Below, one piece after another: positions 1-10,125 of a stretch of 64,000 nt of DNA. The stretch's first letter is position 1. The number at the start of each line of letters is the position of its first letter. The stretch covers positions 80,576 through 144,575 of the forward strand of contig MNCI01017783.1 in the NCBI GenBank assembly GCA_015680685.1, given 5' to 3'. The stretch comes from Gnetum montanum (taxonomy: Eukaryota; Streptophyta; Gnetopsida; Gnetales; Gnetaceae). The notes beneath the pieces are model-generated. The model saw only the letters and a list, made by a program, of their open reading frames with translations. It was not told where the DNA came from and made no database searches. A program made the position numbers and the translations under genes.

Positions 1-640
1 CACCATGGCGATGTTTCTTACCTTCTCTTCGGTTGCTTCGGCCCCGATCGTTGTAACGATCTAAGTGTTTGTCCTTAGTGTGAGTGGTTGTTCCTACCGT
101 GAACAATTGGTGCTCACAGGGATCAGAGCCTATAGCATGTACAGTTGATTGAAGGCCCTGATGCCTAACCTCTTCACCAGAGTGAGGAGGAGGAACATCG
201 TTTTCTAAGAAACCCATTGTGAGGGGTTCCTCGTCTCCTATTTCACTAATGACATGGGGGATCTTGCCCTTCAACAATGAATGTTGGCTCTCCTGCCTTT
301 CGTCCTGAATACATTGGGCATTTGTGGGATGATAATCCCTTGTGTCATGGTCATCTAGAATGTATTCCGCAAACAATTATTGCATGTCAATCTGTGCTAA
401 GGCAAGGAACAGCATGTTAGGGGCAAATCTATTTGGGGGTAACACAATGTTACCTTGCAAATAACTCCATCGCAGTTGCTCATCCTGATGGAGAATAAAA
501 ATAAAGTCAGGGACATACTCATCAGGATGAGTATATGTGACCTTAGATTGTTTAGGACATGGTTGGTCTCGGTTATGTGTATGATGCTAACTATCTCCTA
601 TGTTGTTCTTAGGTGAGTTGATTTCATGAGAAGAAGTCAT
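1..640 (-). pseudogene. gag of element C, N-terminal part, partial
   Basis: Start codon at 640-638 (MTSS..., matching MSSF/MSSS/MSPS starts of the A, E and B gags). The frame runs to the window edge with two in-frame stops: TAG at 589-587 and TAA at 379-377, both one C-to-T step from a Gln codon. It contains the family N-terminal module with the conserved stretch YTHPDEY.P.F.FILHQDEQ.RW and LQGNIVLPP, followed by an acidic part and a Ser/His/Arg-rich linker. Gag would form the particle shell that packages element RNA. The module resembles no family I can name. Confidence 0.85.
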
Positions 641-762
641 CCTAATGGTGTGCTATTTATCGTTATTTATGTTCTTAATTAACTGATTAACCCGAAGGTT
701 CGTTAAAGCTCACAACGATGTGAGTGATATCCCTTATGCTCAATTGACGTAAAAAACACTTA

Positions 763-782
763 GTCCCCGGCGATGGCGCCAA
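763..782 (-). other. primer binding site of element C (tRNA-Asp)
   Basis: Directly inside the 5' LTR, the minus strand reads TTGGCGCCATCGCCGGGGAC. This matches the complement of the plant tRNA-Asp(GUC) 3' end, TGGCGCCGTTGCCGGGGA, with two mismatches. Reverse transcription would start here. Confidence 0.85.
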
Positions 783-1202
783 TGATGAGTGGAGAGGTAC
801 CCCTACACTCAACCATACGAATACGAGCGTGTGCGTGTGATCTGGTTGAACTCCGTGGACTAAATGCCTTAACGCCACAAGAAACACTTGGGGTTAATCG
901 TTCGTTGTCTGCCGAGGCTTGCTTGTATGTGTCACGGTGTATGGTTAAGCAAGTCTGAGGTATATGATATTTTTGGTATTTTTCAGTTTATTTCCTATGC
1001 TATGAGGGTGAAGGGTTGAGAAACTAACTAACTCTAACTAAGGACCTAAGTTTAAATTAACTAGCATCAGCATCCGGTCCCACTTGCCGTACACACCTTG
1101 AACTGTGCAACTGTGGCTACCAAACGCTAATTGTTACTGGGATTACCACACGTAACGCACGTGCTTGAAGTGGTCGTACTGAGGCACCTAGTTAGCCTAA
1201 GT

Positions 1203-1372
1203 ATGATAAGCAGCCGATTCCTTGGCTAGCCGTACACACCCGTGGGTGCTCGCAGCCAAGTCGTACTTATCACACGTTCTAGCCTAATGCGATGAGTAGC
1301 TGATTCCTTGACTAGCCGTACACATCCGTAGATGCTCGTAATCAAGTTGTACTCGTGCGCACTAACAATAAG
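1203..1372 (-). repeat. two tandem hairpin units in the C LTR (U5)
   Basis: Two adjacent copies of a unit of about 80-90 bp. Copy 1 can pair gataag (1205-1210) with cttatc (1266-1271) and cttggct (1221-1227) with agccaag (1254-1260). Copy 2 keeps the pairing with changed bases: cttga with tcaag, and gatgag with ctcgtg. No such unit is visible in the LTRs of A, B, D or E. Confidence 0.6.
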
Positions 1373-1443
1373 TAATAAATAACAATAAATAAAACCATGT
1401 ACTGCAAGGTTTATCCAATCAAGTTCATCTTTATTTTTGTACA

Positions 1444-1860
1444 GAAATTGTGTTCAGGTTACAAAGTTGCTCGAATAAAGAGCCGTTCACTCTAGGACTC
1501 CTACTACAGGCACATGGGAAATTAATCTAACTATGGAGTGTTCAAACTACCAGATCTTCACTACTTCTAGCTAGGATTGGGAAATGAAGGGAGTGCCGCC
1601 TCTTATTTATAGATATGGCGGCGGACCGCGATATCGCGTATGAGATATCGCNGAAATTGTGTTCAGGTTACAAAGTTGCTCGAATAAAGAGCCGTTCACT
1701 CTAGGACTCCTACTACAGGCACATGGGAAATTAATCTAACTATGGAGTGTTCAAACTACCAGATCTTCACTACTTCTAGCTAGGATTGGGAAATGAAGGG
1801 AGTGCCGCCTCTTATTTATAGATATGGCGGCGGACCGCGATATCGCGTACGCGATATCGC
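1444..1860. other. assembly duplication around a single N
   Basis: Bases 1444-1651 and 1653-1860 are the same sequence except for a few bases near the right end (tatgag against tacgcg), and the N at 1652 separates them. They contain the same part of the LTR (polyA signal, R, TATA box, first palindromes). This looks like two overlapping contig ends joined without merging, not a biological tandem repeat. Confidence 0.85.
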
Positions 1861-1953
1861 AAGGAAGGACGCGATATCGCAGGGGATGCGATATCGCGTC
1901 GGCCATGATATCGTGTACACGATATCGCGGCTTGTGCAATCTGCATCTCATCA

Positions 1954-3786
1954 AAGGGATACACAATAATTACCAATCAAATCAAGGTGCCACTACCTTA
2001 GAACTAAGGTATAACATTGGAAACGAAGGAGTGACTCCTCCATAGTTGTTGGATATATAAAATCCAAGGCAACTTTTGCTTTTGGTATATCCTTTGACCA
2101 TATCTCCTTTTAATAATTTATATTTACTAATTAACCTAGGTATGTTACATACCTTAGCTTACTTAGGGGGAGGGAATAACCAATTAATAAAGGATATGAT
2201 AGTAGGATATAAGCAACTTGGAAGCTAAGCCAAGATCAAGTTAGGGAATGAGTTAGATGTAAGTAATGCATCTTGAATCCTTGAATCATAGGAAAGGTTT
2301 AAACCTTGAGTTTATAAGACATTCTTGCACCTAATGAAGCAGACCTTGTGAGGCAAAGTTAAGTCCAGTTAATCCTAGGTAGGACCTTCCTAATAGAAAT
2401 ATGTGAACTCATATCCAAGAATAAAAATTTATCATCAAAAGAGGAAAAGGTATAATTAGTAAATAAATATTTGAACATTTAGACAATAGACAAATATATA
2501 TTTTTTTAAATATTTTTCTTGTTAAATATTTACATGTTTCCAATATGTTAAATTTTAAATTGCTAAAGAATATATCTTGATATAATTCTATTTTCTTATA
2601 TATCTATTAATGTTTTATTTTATTTTATTTTTTCCTTTATGACTAGGCACTGGCCAAAGGCTAGTCAGAGGCTATGTTAAACCCCAAAATTAGTAGTTTT
2701 AAAATCTTAATTACATATTGTTAATTATTTAATTAGTGTTTAATTAATATTTATTTTAGTTATTTTAATTTGTTTTAGTTTATTATAGTGATGAGTATTA
2801 GTTTATTATTAATTTATTAGTTTTTATGTACTAAAGACTCAAACTAGAGGCACAGGTTTTGTTGCTAAGCAGCCATGTGGCGGTAGTTGAAGAATCCAAC
2901 TCCTTGATCTATATTGGTGTTATGTTTTCTAGTTTCTGGTTTTGTTTTTGCAATAGTAATAGGAATGCATGTTGAAGATTTATGGTAGTAATGGAGCTGC
3001 AACTTGGATGTTGGCACTACAATGTGGATGTGCCACTCCATCAACCACGTTCTATTATCGCACAACTACAACTATTTCCTGCACATTACCTTGATGGAGA
3101 TTATCATTTTTCTATGGTGGACGTTAAATGGGTAAAGAGACATGGTTCCCAACCATTTTTATGGCTACATGTTTTTGCAGTTGTTACTTAAACGTGTATG
3201 GTGGGAGTTGTATGTTTCTTTGCCATGTGATTGGTGGATGTTACAGTGAACGTTACCTATGTGGGTGGTGGCAATGGATGTTATAGTGAATGTTACCTTC
3301 ATGGGTGGTGGTGGTGGATGTTATAGTGGATGTTATTGCCATGGCCATTACGCACGAGTAGTGGCTCCTCATGTGCTAGATTAGTCCTTATAATTTCCTT
3401 ATCCAGAATAGAAAAAGGATTGAAGAAATAGAGAGAGGATACTATTGAGAGAACCACATCATATTAGAATTTTTATTTGTGCACAAAATTATGAAGGAAG
3501 AGTGTTGATGCTTTGTGATAATTAACAACCAATACTATTTTAAGATTGTGAAGTTGTTGCACTATGGAGACAATAGAGCAGAATCACAAATTAGATGACA
3601 TCTCCTTTGTAATATTCCTTGTTTCTCATAAATTTATTTAAATTCAATTTGGTTTAATTGATTGTATTCATCTTTGAACTTAAGGTTAGAAGTTAAGGTG
3701 AATATTGTTAATTTTACTTATGGGTGACAACCATAAGTGTGGTATTCTCAATTGAATCTAGATCTAATCATTGGTTTTATGTCTTG
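1954..3786. other. no gene; AT-rich DNA, possible old LTR
   Basis: No coding frame with family similarity on either strand. A run TGTTAAACCCCAAAA at 2673 resembles the start of chromovirus-type LTRs, and the sequence up to about 3786, where the G gag begins, could be an old LTR. I found no matching second copy in the window, so this is only a possibility. A minisatellite lies at 3237-3343. Confidence 0.4.
3237..3343. repeat. minisatellite, about 40-bp unit
   Basis: Nearly three copies of a unit containing atgttatagtgaatgttacc followed by a gtgggtggtgg run. Copies differ by substitutions and small indels. Confidence 0.65.
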
Positions 3787-4048
3787 ATGTTCTTTTGACT
3801 TTAAACCATTCCTCCATGGGATATAACTCATGGGTTAGTCATTTTCGAGGTGATAACTTCTACAATGAAAGAAATGAAGATAAATATTAAAAGTATCCAA
3901 CACCAAATTTTTCTTGGCTTGTTAATAATTTTGATGAATCATTGCTTACTATTAGAATCATGATTGATATTAGAGGAGTAATCCATATTCCAACTAAACA
4001 TCAAAGGTACAACCAAATCAAATGTTTAAATATAAATAATATTGCTAA
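3787..4048 (+). pseudogene. gag of element G, left fragment (interrupted by A)
   Basis: Plus-strand frame related to the H gag (FDESLLT against DDESLLT) and then to the gag cores of D and E (IRGVIHIPTKH...CLNINNI). It stops being gag-like exactly at the A insertion and resumes in frame at 10892 after skipping one copy of the 5-bp duplication. Like H, it seems to lack the long N-terminal module of the A-E gags. One stop (TAA near 3888) is visible before the insertion. Confidence 0.75.
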
Positions 4049-4873
4049 TGATGAGTGGCGAGGTACCCCTACACTCAACCATATGAATATGAGTGTAACA
4101 CGCACGATCCAGTCGAACTCCGCAGACTAAGTGCCTACACGCCTCATAGAAAAATTAAGGTTAATTATTCGTTGTCTTTCCAGACTTACTTGTATTTGTC
4201 ACAATGTATGGTTAAGTAAGTCCAAGGTATATGATTTTTATAGCTTTTCTATTTTATCTCCTATGCTAGTGAGGTGAAGGGTTGAAGAGACTAATTACTA
4301 ACTTTAACTAACTAACTAAGTCTGAATTAACCTAGCATAAGCATCCATTCCCACTTACTGTTCACACCTTGAACCAATGCAACTGTGGTTACCAAATGCT
4401 AGTCGTTGCTGGCATCACCACGCGTAATGCACATGCTCGAAGTGGTCGTACTGAGGCACTTAACTAGGAGAGAAGGGTTGAGAGAGATTTAATGAACTAA
4501 GAAAGCAATTAAATGATAAAAAATAAATAACAATAAATAAAAGTCCTAATTAGCCTATTCCATGCATTGCAAGGTTTATCCAAGAATTTCATCTTTATTT
4601 CCGTACACAAACTTGTGTTCACGTACAATGTCTGCTCAAATAAAGACCCATTCACTTTGGAGTTCCTACTATGGGCACATGGAAAATATTCTATCTCTGG
4701 AGAGATCTAACTGCCAAAGTTTCCCTATGGTCTAGGCCTAGATGAAAGAACAAGGGAGAGCTGCCTCTTATTTATAGACTTTGCAATGCACCGCGATATC
4801 GTGTACGCGATATCGCGGCGAACGCGAGATCGTGTACGCGATATCGTGGCCCATGTGATATTGCATCCCATCA
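4049..4873 (-). repeat. 3' LTR of element A
   Basis: 825 bp, TGATGGGATGC... to ...CCACTCATCA on the minus strand. The U3 is only about 100 bp: four GCGATATCGC-like palindromes (4790-4856), then the TATA box (ctataaataag, near 4775). The family polyA-type AATAAA lies near 4600. It is longer than the 5' LTR because the latter has lost the palindromes. Confidence 0.9.
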
Positions 4874-6689
4874 TACCCCCATGACTGAATAAAAACTCAT
4901 CCTCAAGTTCCTTACAATAATATAGAGAAGGTATGGGATTATTGACTCAAATGAAACTAATGGGATGGCATGTGAACGGATCATCATTACAAGACAATAA
5001 AACTGGTGTTCATGACAACAAGAGTGAACACCTTATTACATTGACATCAGGCCTTATTTGGTAGTTGAGAAAGAGAGAGAGAGAGAGAAGTGTTGCTGCT
5101 GCCAACGCCCATATTGTGCCTTTGGTTGTCCATCCGTAAGGGCACCATTGATCTTGCTCCTTGCATAGTTACTTCCAGCGCTGCTCCATTCCAAGTGTTC
5201 CTTCTAGATCCAATCCGTTGTTGCATGATTGTCATCTGCACACATAACACAATCTTATATTAGCAAGGGTAAATGAATCATAATGTAATTGATACCTTGC
5301 TTCGGTGAAAGGTCCATTGGCTAGGTTGTGGTATGGTTGATTCTGGGTCTAGAGATATAATAATGATGACTACCGAAGGTGTAGTGGTTAGGAGAAAATC
5401 GAAAAAATTGGGCCCTGTACCCCATGACTAATCACGAACCTCTGGTAGCATTAAAATGGAGAAAGAAAAGGAACAAGAAAGATGAGGAAAAAGAGACAAC
5501 TATAGCATTGATGAAATGGATGTCAAGATGGAAATGAACAAAATAAAAGAGATTGCAAAAAATGTTAAGGGAAAGAATGTAACTGGTGTGCCAAAGAGGA
5601 ATGTCAGTGGATCCTCCCCAAAGCAGTCTCATGCCCCCAATGCCCTAACAAACCCACATTCAAAGAGTCCGTAGGCTTTTGGAATGTCATGTGAAATAAG
5701 AGTTAAAGTATTAATCGCAAGAATTTACCAAGAAGAAAACAATGCATCAACTAAAATATACACTAATGATACAACTAACAATGAGGTGAACAATGGAGAG
5801 AAGGATGGAGAAAAGAGAACGGAATGGAGTCCCAAGAACAAGGTGGTGTACAGCCCCTTGTGTGTTTCATGATTAATGTGACTTAGCAAATCTCATTCCA
5901 ACTTCGGCCTCAAACAAACCACTTCCAGTGACTTCTCATTAATGCATTTGGTCAATCCATCCCCTTGAAGTAACAAGAATGCTGTCACCCAAGAGTCACC
6001 ACCATTTCGACAAAACAAAGGTGGAGAGAATGGGAAGCGAGAAATACCTTAGTTAGAGGGAACATTTTTAGTTCCATAACCAGTGCTTGTAGCCCAAATG
6101 ATTATTTCGTCTAAGGGATGTGCTTTGAATTCTCACTTTTTTTATGTGTTTATGTGTGAGAACCACACCATGCAAAGACTTTGTTATTTTTATTGCTTAG
6201 CTTCCTGATGATTGGGTAATCATCAAAATAGTAAGAAAACTCAAGAAGAAAACATCCAAGCACCCAAGAGAATGGCCAACACAAATGCATCAAGTTCCCT
6301 TGAAGTCACATCCTTTTCAATCCTTGAGTCCTTCCTTAGTTTGAGAAATACCTAGTCATCAATTCATTAGAGTTCTTATTTAGAAAGAGACTGTACATTT
6401 CCAAGCCAAGAGAGACCATAGAACTTGTGGATGTATGGATGAAGTGGACTCATTACTTGCCATATCAAAAGAACATACCTTAGTATCAACATCATGACTT
6501 AAAGGTAAAAACCAAACATTAGCAATCAATATGAAAAATAGTTCATACCATCATGAAGAACACTTATTGGGTGANGTGTAAAACAAAAATATGTAAAATA
6601 AAAATTAAAAAGAACTAAGGGAATGATTAGCATAGGTGGCCTTCTCCCCCATGACTAAATTGTAAGGGAGAGATCTGAAATAATGAGCG
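4874..6689 (-). other. 3' noncoding region of element A with polypurine tract
   Basis: Between the end of the protease frame and the 3' LTR. The polypurine tract (minus strand GGGGGTA, 4880-4874) directly precedes the LTR and lies in a stretch conserved in B, E and H (gaacttgaggatgag...). It holds a (GA)n run at 5073-5088 and a block at 6040-6110 that is also in B (46160-46230) and E (27571-27660). A single N is at 6575. The large third ORF of E is not present; only a small frame at 5235-5047 occupies this place. Confidence 0.75.
5047..5235 (-). other. small ORF after a splice-acceptor-like site in element A
   Basis: The minus strand reads GTTATGTGTGCAG directly before ATG at 5235-5233, a good match to a plant 3' splice site. 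The frame that follows has 62 codons (MTIMQQRIGSRRNTWNG...) and ends in a Ser/Leu run made by the (GA)n repeat. Element B has the same segment near 45340-45160, with a small deletion at the ATG and later differences. The place, just before the polypurine tract, is that of the third ORF in E and H. Coding function is unproven. Confidence 0.3.
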
Positions 6690-7440
6690 TTTGTTTGAAT
6701 TTCATAGAAGTGCCCAACTTCTCCCAATTGATGTTCTTTGATTAAGGGGTGGAAGTTGGCGATGCTCATATTCCAAGGTATTTATGCCTTTGTTGTTGGC
6801 ATGGGTTACTTCCCCAGTTTGTTCCATGCATGTTTATAGGTTGCTCTTCCGAATAGCTGTCAACCACAGGGTGTCTACTACTAGTTGTGTGGTTGCTACA
6901 TATAGGAATCTTTGTCTCACAGTATCAAGGGCACACCTGTTACATGGAGGAGATGTGAAGCATTCCTCCATGTCATCACTCGATGAATCACTATATGTGA
7001 TGCATGGAACTTTCTTCTTCTTGATCTTTTTGTAAATATTTACCTTAGATATCTCTAAGGAAAGATCATGAATCCCTAGGCATGCATCTATTGTACTTAG
7101 CCATGCCCTTCCCATTATGATTGGGAAGTCCCCTTCATTGTTGTTGACTTCAATCACCAGGAAATCAGCTGGGTAAGACCAACCACACATAGTGGTAATG
7201 ATGTCCTCCACCAATCCCAAGGGAATGGTGATGGACTAGTCAACCAAATCTACTTGGATGTTTCTCTTTTTAAGTTGGGGTAGGTTCCAAGCTTGATACA
7301 TTTCTCATGAAATTAGTTTGACTCCGAAACCTAAGTCAAGAATAGCCTTATGAGGTTAGTTCCCAGTGACTTGGAGGTAGATTAAGGGACTTCTAGGGTT
7401 AGATAGTTTCCTAGGAGGGTGGCCTACCTTGATCCAATCA
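6690..7440 (-). pseudogene. retropepsin (protease) of element A
   Basis: In sense order: a lead-in IKVGHPPRKL near 7430, the active-site region near 7350-7320, where the expected DSG reads DLG, then PLGLVEDI, the flap-like WSYPADFLVIEV and GRAWLSTID. The 7220-6834 stretch is open for 128 codons. In the family this aspartic protease cuts the gag-pol polyprotein. Loss of DSG would make it inactive. It follows gag without a gap, as in B, D and E. Confidence 0.8.
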
Positions 7441-9978
7441 GTTACAGTATGTGTTAACATAATTGTATGCATTAAGTTTTGTTGTTGGACTGAAGGGTGC
7501 TCCGAAGCCTTATGTGTTGGAGGAGCATACCTAGACTCAATCGCTTGTTGTTGTGAGAGCTTTTCTGGGCTTTTGGTTCTAAAGAAGGGTCTTCTCTTTT
7601 TGTGGTTGTCAAAACCAGCAGCTTGTTGAATTTTTATGGCTCTCGTAGCATTTCATTGCTGTGGTTGAGTGGGGAGTTCCCCTTACATTGTTGGAGCAGG
7701 AGGTGTTATAGGAACTACCGGTGGAAGAGGTGTGGATGGATTAGGAGGATGGTATGGGTATGGAGCATCTCTCAAAGTGGGAGTCCTTCTAAAGTACTCC
7801 CGAACTTGGTAGTGAGGTTGGGGAGTTGTGTGACCCATGGAGTCACTTGGAAAAATCGGCTACTGCACGTAATAACCATAAGGATCGGGCTACCGGTAAG
7901 GGTATTGTTGTTTCAGCAGTGGCATACCCCATGATTGTGGGTATTTCCACTACTGATGTTGTCTGATGGGTTGTGGTGGAGTTCCACTTGGATAGTACAT
8001 CAATGGTTGGTGGAACTATCTTGGGTTACCTTGGGGATAAGGTAACCTTCGAGGTGTCTACCGTCTGTTGAGTCTCGGGTTGAGTGCATACACCCTAGAC
8101 TCTTGTAGATGTTAGATGATTGGACAACATCCCTTAGGATGGTCATAGTGGTAGATCTCACATCCACCGTCATTGTCTGTGTCCGAATCCACAACTACAT
8201 CAGATATAGTTATTTTTCCCTTACCCTTGTCACATGCAGGGCTTAAATCTCTCTGCTTTTTCTTGTCCTTGTCACTACGTCGTTCCTCCTTAGACTCCTC
8301 TACAATCTTTAGGAAAATTTCAATTTTACTGTCTAAGGAGCTCCATACTTCATCTACCTTAGCCAATACTTCCGTTGTTAGCTTCTGAACTAGCAAGGTT
8401 TTTCTGTTCACCAACTCTTTGAGTGATGACTCATCCTCTTCATCACAAAATCTCACTCCCTTCTTTTGAAGAGAGGGATCACAGTTATATTCTTCCACAC
8501 TTTCCCTTTTTCGTAGCTCCCCTTCTTCTTTGGCTACTTGCTCCAACAAGCGATGAATTTCATGGGATCTAAGTTCTAATAATCTCCCTTGGGCATAAGT
8601 CCCAAGGGTTCTCCTAGTTTCATACCTTAGCCCATCTACGATGTGGTAGAGTTGATCCCGCTATGCGTAACCATGGCTCGGGCAATGATGTAGCAATGCG
8701 TAGTAGCAGTCCATGGCAGCATCCAAGGGTTCATGAGTACCTTGCTTTCATCCTTGGATCTGCTTATGCAAATTAAACACTCTGGAGTACGTCTGATATT
8801 TATCGTTGAAGAGTTCTAACATCGTACTCCACCTCCTAATGGTTTCTAGTTCTAAGGACTGGTACCAACTCTTTGCTTCCTTTATGAGTGTCCTGGGAAA
8901 CAACTTTAATTTCTGCCACTCGTTTTCTATGTTTTACAAGGCACAGGCATCATGGAATGCCTGTAAATGATTTTGTGAATCTGCATTGTATCCCCCTTCG
9001 AAGCATGGGATGTTATTCATGTCTAAGCGCTTGATCCGACTACCTTTTAAATTCCTTGTTGGTATTCTCACTGCCTCTGTTATATTTAGCATGCTTTGGA
9101 TGGCAAGTAGGGGTTCATCATGATCATCTTTTTCATGATGTCTATGATGTCTTCATTGTTCCCTACTTTCCCTTCTTTCATGCCCTTGTCCTTGCTCTTG
9201 ACTCTCTCGTCAAGGTCTCTCATCTTGCCTACCTCTATCCTCACCATTATGCTCTTTATGATTATGCCCTGATGTGGAAGGAGAGGGTGAATGATGTGAA
9301 GAAGGGAAAGAAGAAGGAGAACCATTGCCATGATGATGTTTCTTACTTCTCTTCTGTGGCTCGGCCCCGATCGTGATGACGATCTGAGTGCTCGTCCTTG
9401 TCATGTGTTGTTGTTCCCTCAGTGAATAGTTGGTGTTCACGAGGATCAGAAATAGGGTTATGTATCATGGAGCATAGATTCTGATACCCCACCTCCTCAC
9501 TATCATTAGGAGGGGGAACATCTTTCGATAGAGAACCCATTACAAGTGGTTCACCATCTTCCATTTCACTTAGGACGTGCAGGACCTCTTTGCCCTTCAA
9601 CAGTGTATGTTGGCTCTCCTGCCTTGAGTTTCTTAAATGTTGTGTGGCTATGGAATTGTAATCCCTCATGTCAAAATCTCCTATAATGTACTCAGCATAA
9701 AGCTGAGTCATGCCACTTTGTGCCAAAGCACGGAGGAGCATGTTGGGGACTGCACAATCCGGAGGTAACACTATGTTACCTTGCAAGTCTCTCCAGCGCA
9801 TCTGTTCATCCTGATGGAGGATAAAAGTAAAATTGGGTATATACTCATCAGGATGAGTATATTCCACCCTATATTTTTGAGGAATTGGTGGATTTAGGTT
9901 ATGTGTTTTTTATTGCCGACTATTTCTTGTATTATCCCTAGGTGCTCTATTATTCTTGTGAGAAGAAAAAGAAGACAT
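7441..9978 (-). pseudogene. gag of element A, with stops and frameshifts
   Basis: Start at 9978-9976 (MSSFSSHKN...), a stop soon after, then the N-terminal module (open 9867-9343), a Ser/His/Arg-rich linker in a second frame, the conserved gag core (about 9080-8560, several stops), a charged region (open 8549-8112) and a Pro/Tyr/Gln-rich tail (8060-7640). An atypical zinc-knuckle-like motif at 8164-8123 reads CEIYHYDHPKGCC, with the second Cys changed to Tyr. Gag would bind and package RNA. The order is the same as in B, D and E. Confidence 0.85.
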
Positions 9979-10105
9979 GGTGTTTTATTCGGTGTGCTGC
10001 TTAACCATTATATAATTTTTTTTTATTTAATTAACCCTAAGGGTTCGTTTAAGCTCCCAACGATGTGAGTGATTTCTTATGTTCTACTTAGCGCACAAAC
10101 ACTTA

Positions 10106-10125
10106 GTCCCTGGCAACGGCACCAA
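10106..10125 (-). other. primer binding site of element A (tRNA-Asp)
   Basis: Minus strand TTGGTGCCGTTGCCAGGGAC, next to the 5' LTR. Two mismatches to the tRNA-Asp complement. Confidence 0.85.

Larger units (their letters stand above)
1..1953 (-). mobile_element. Ty3/gypsy element C, 5' part only
   Basis: A minus-strand LTR retrotransposon cut by the left edge of the window. Reading down from 1953 there is a 5' LTR (1953-783), a primer site (782-763), a leader and the first about 210 codons of gag (640-1). The LTR ends TGATGAG...CTCATCA, and the order LTR, primer site, gag fixes the strand. The base run after the LTR is aaggg (1954-1958); the matching target duplication would lie outside the window. 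Its gag has only two in-frame stops in 213 codons, so C is among the less decayed copies here. Whether it carries pol cannot be seen. Confidence 0.9.
783..1953 (-). repeat. 5' LTR of element C
   Basis: Starts TGATGAGATGC at 1953 (minus strand) and ends CTCATCA at 783. It has a short U3 with about six GCGATATCGC-type palindromes (1850-1935), a TATA box (CTATAAATAAG, near 1820), a polyA-type AATAAAGATGA and a long R/U5 with the family block gcttgaagtggtcgtact (near 1170). The listed length of 1171 bp is inflated by a 209-bp assembly duplication at 1444-1860; without it the LTR would be about 960 bp, still longer than those of A, B and D because of the tandem hairpin unit at 1203-1372. Confidence 0.88.

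Noticed and set aside
763-782. tRNA-Asp gene fragment
   Set aside because: Only the complement of the last 18 bases of the tRNA is present, at the primer-site position; there is no tRNA body.
1840-1935. Palindrome array as CRISPR or satellite DNA
   Set aside because: Irregular spacing, no spacers, and it always sits between LTR start and TATA box.
2673-3786. Complete solo LTR starting TGTTAAACCCC
   Set aside because: The start motif is suggestive, but I found no second copy, no clear 3' end and no target duplication.
9056-9376. 106-codon plus-strand ORF
   Set aside because: Antisense of the A gag linker; the same antisense frame appears in D at 61961-61593.
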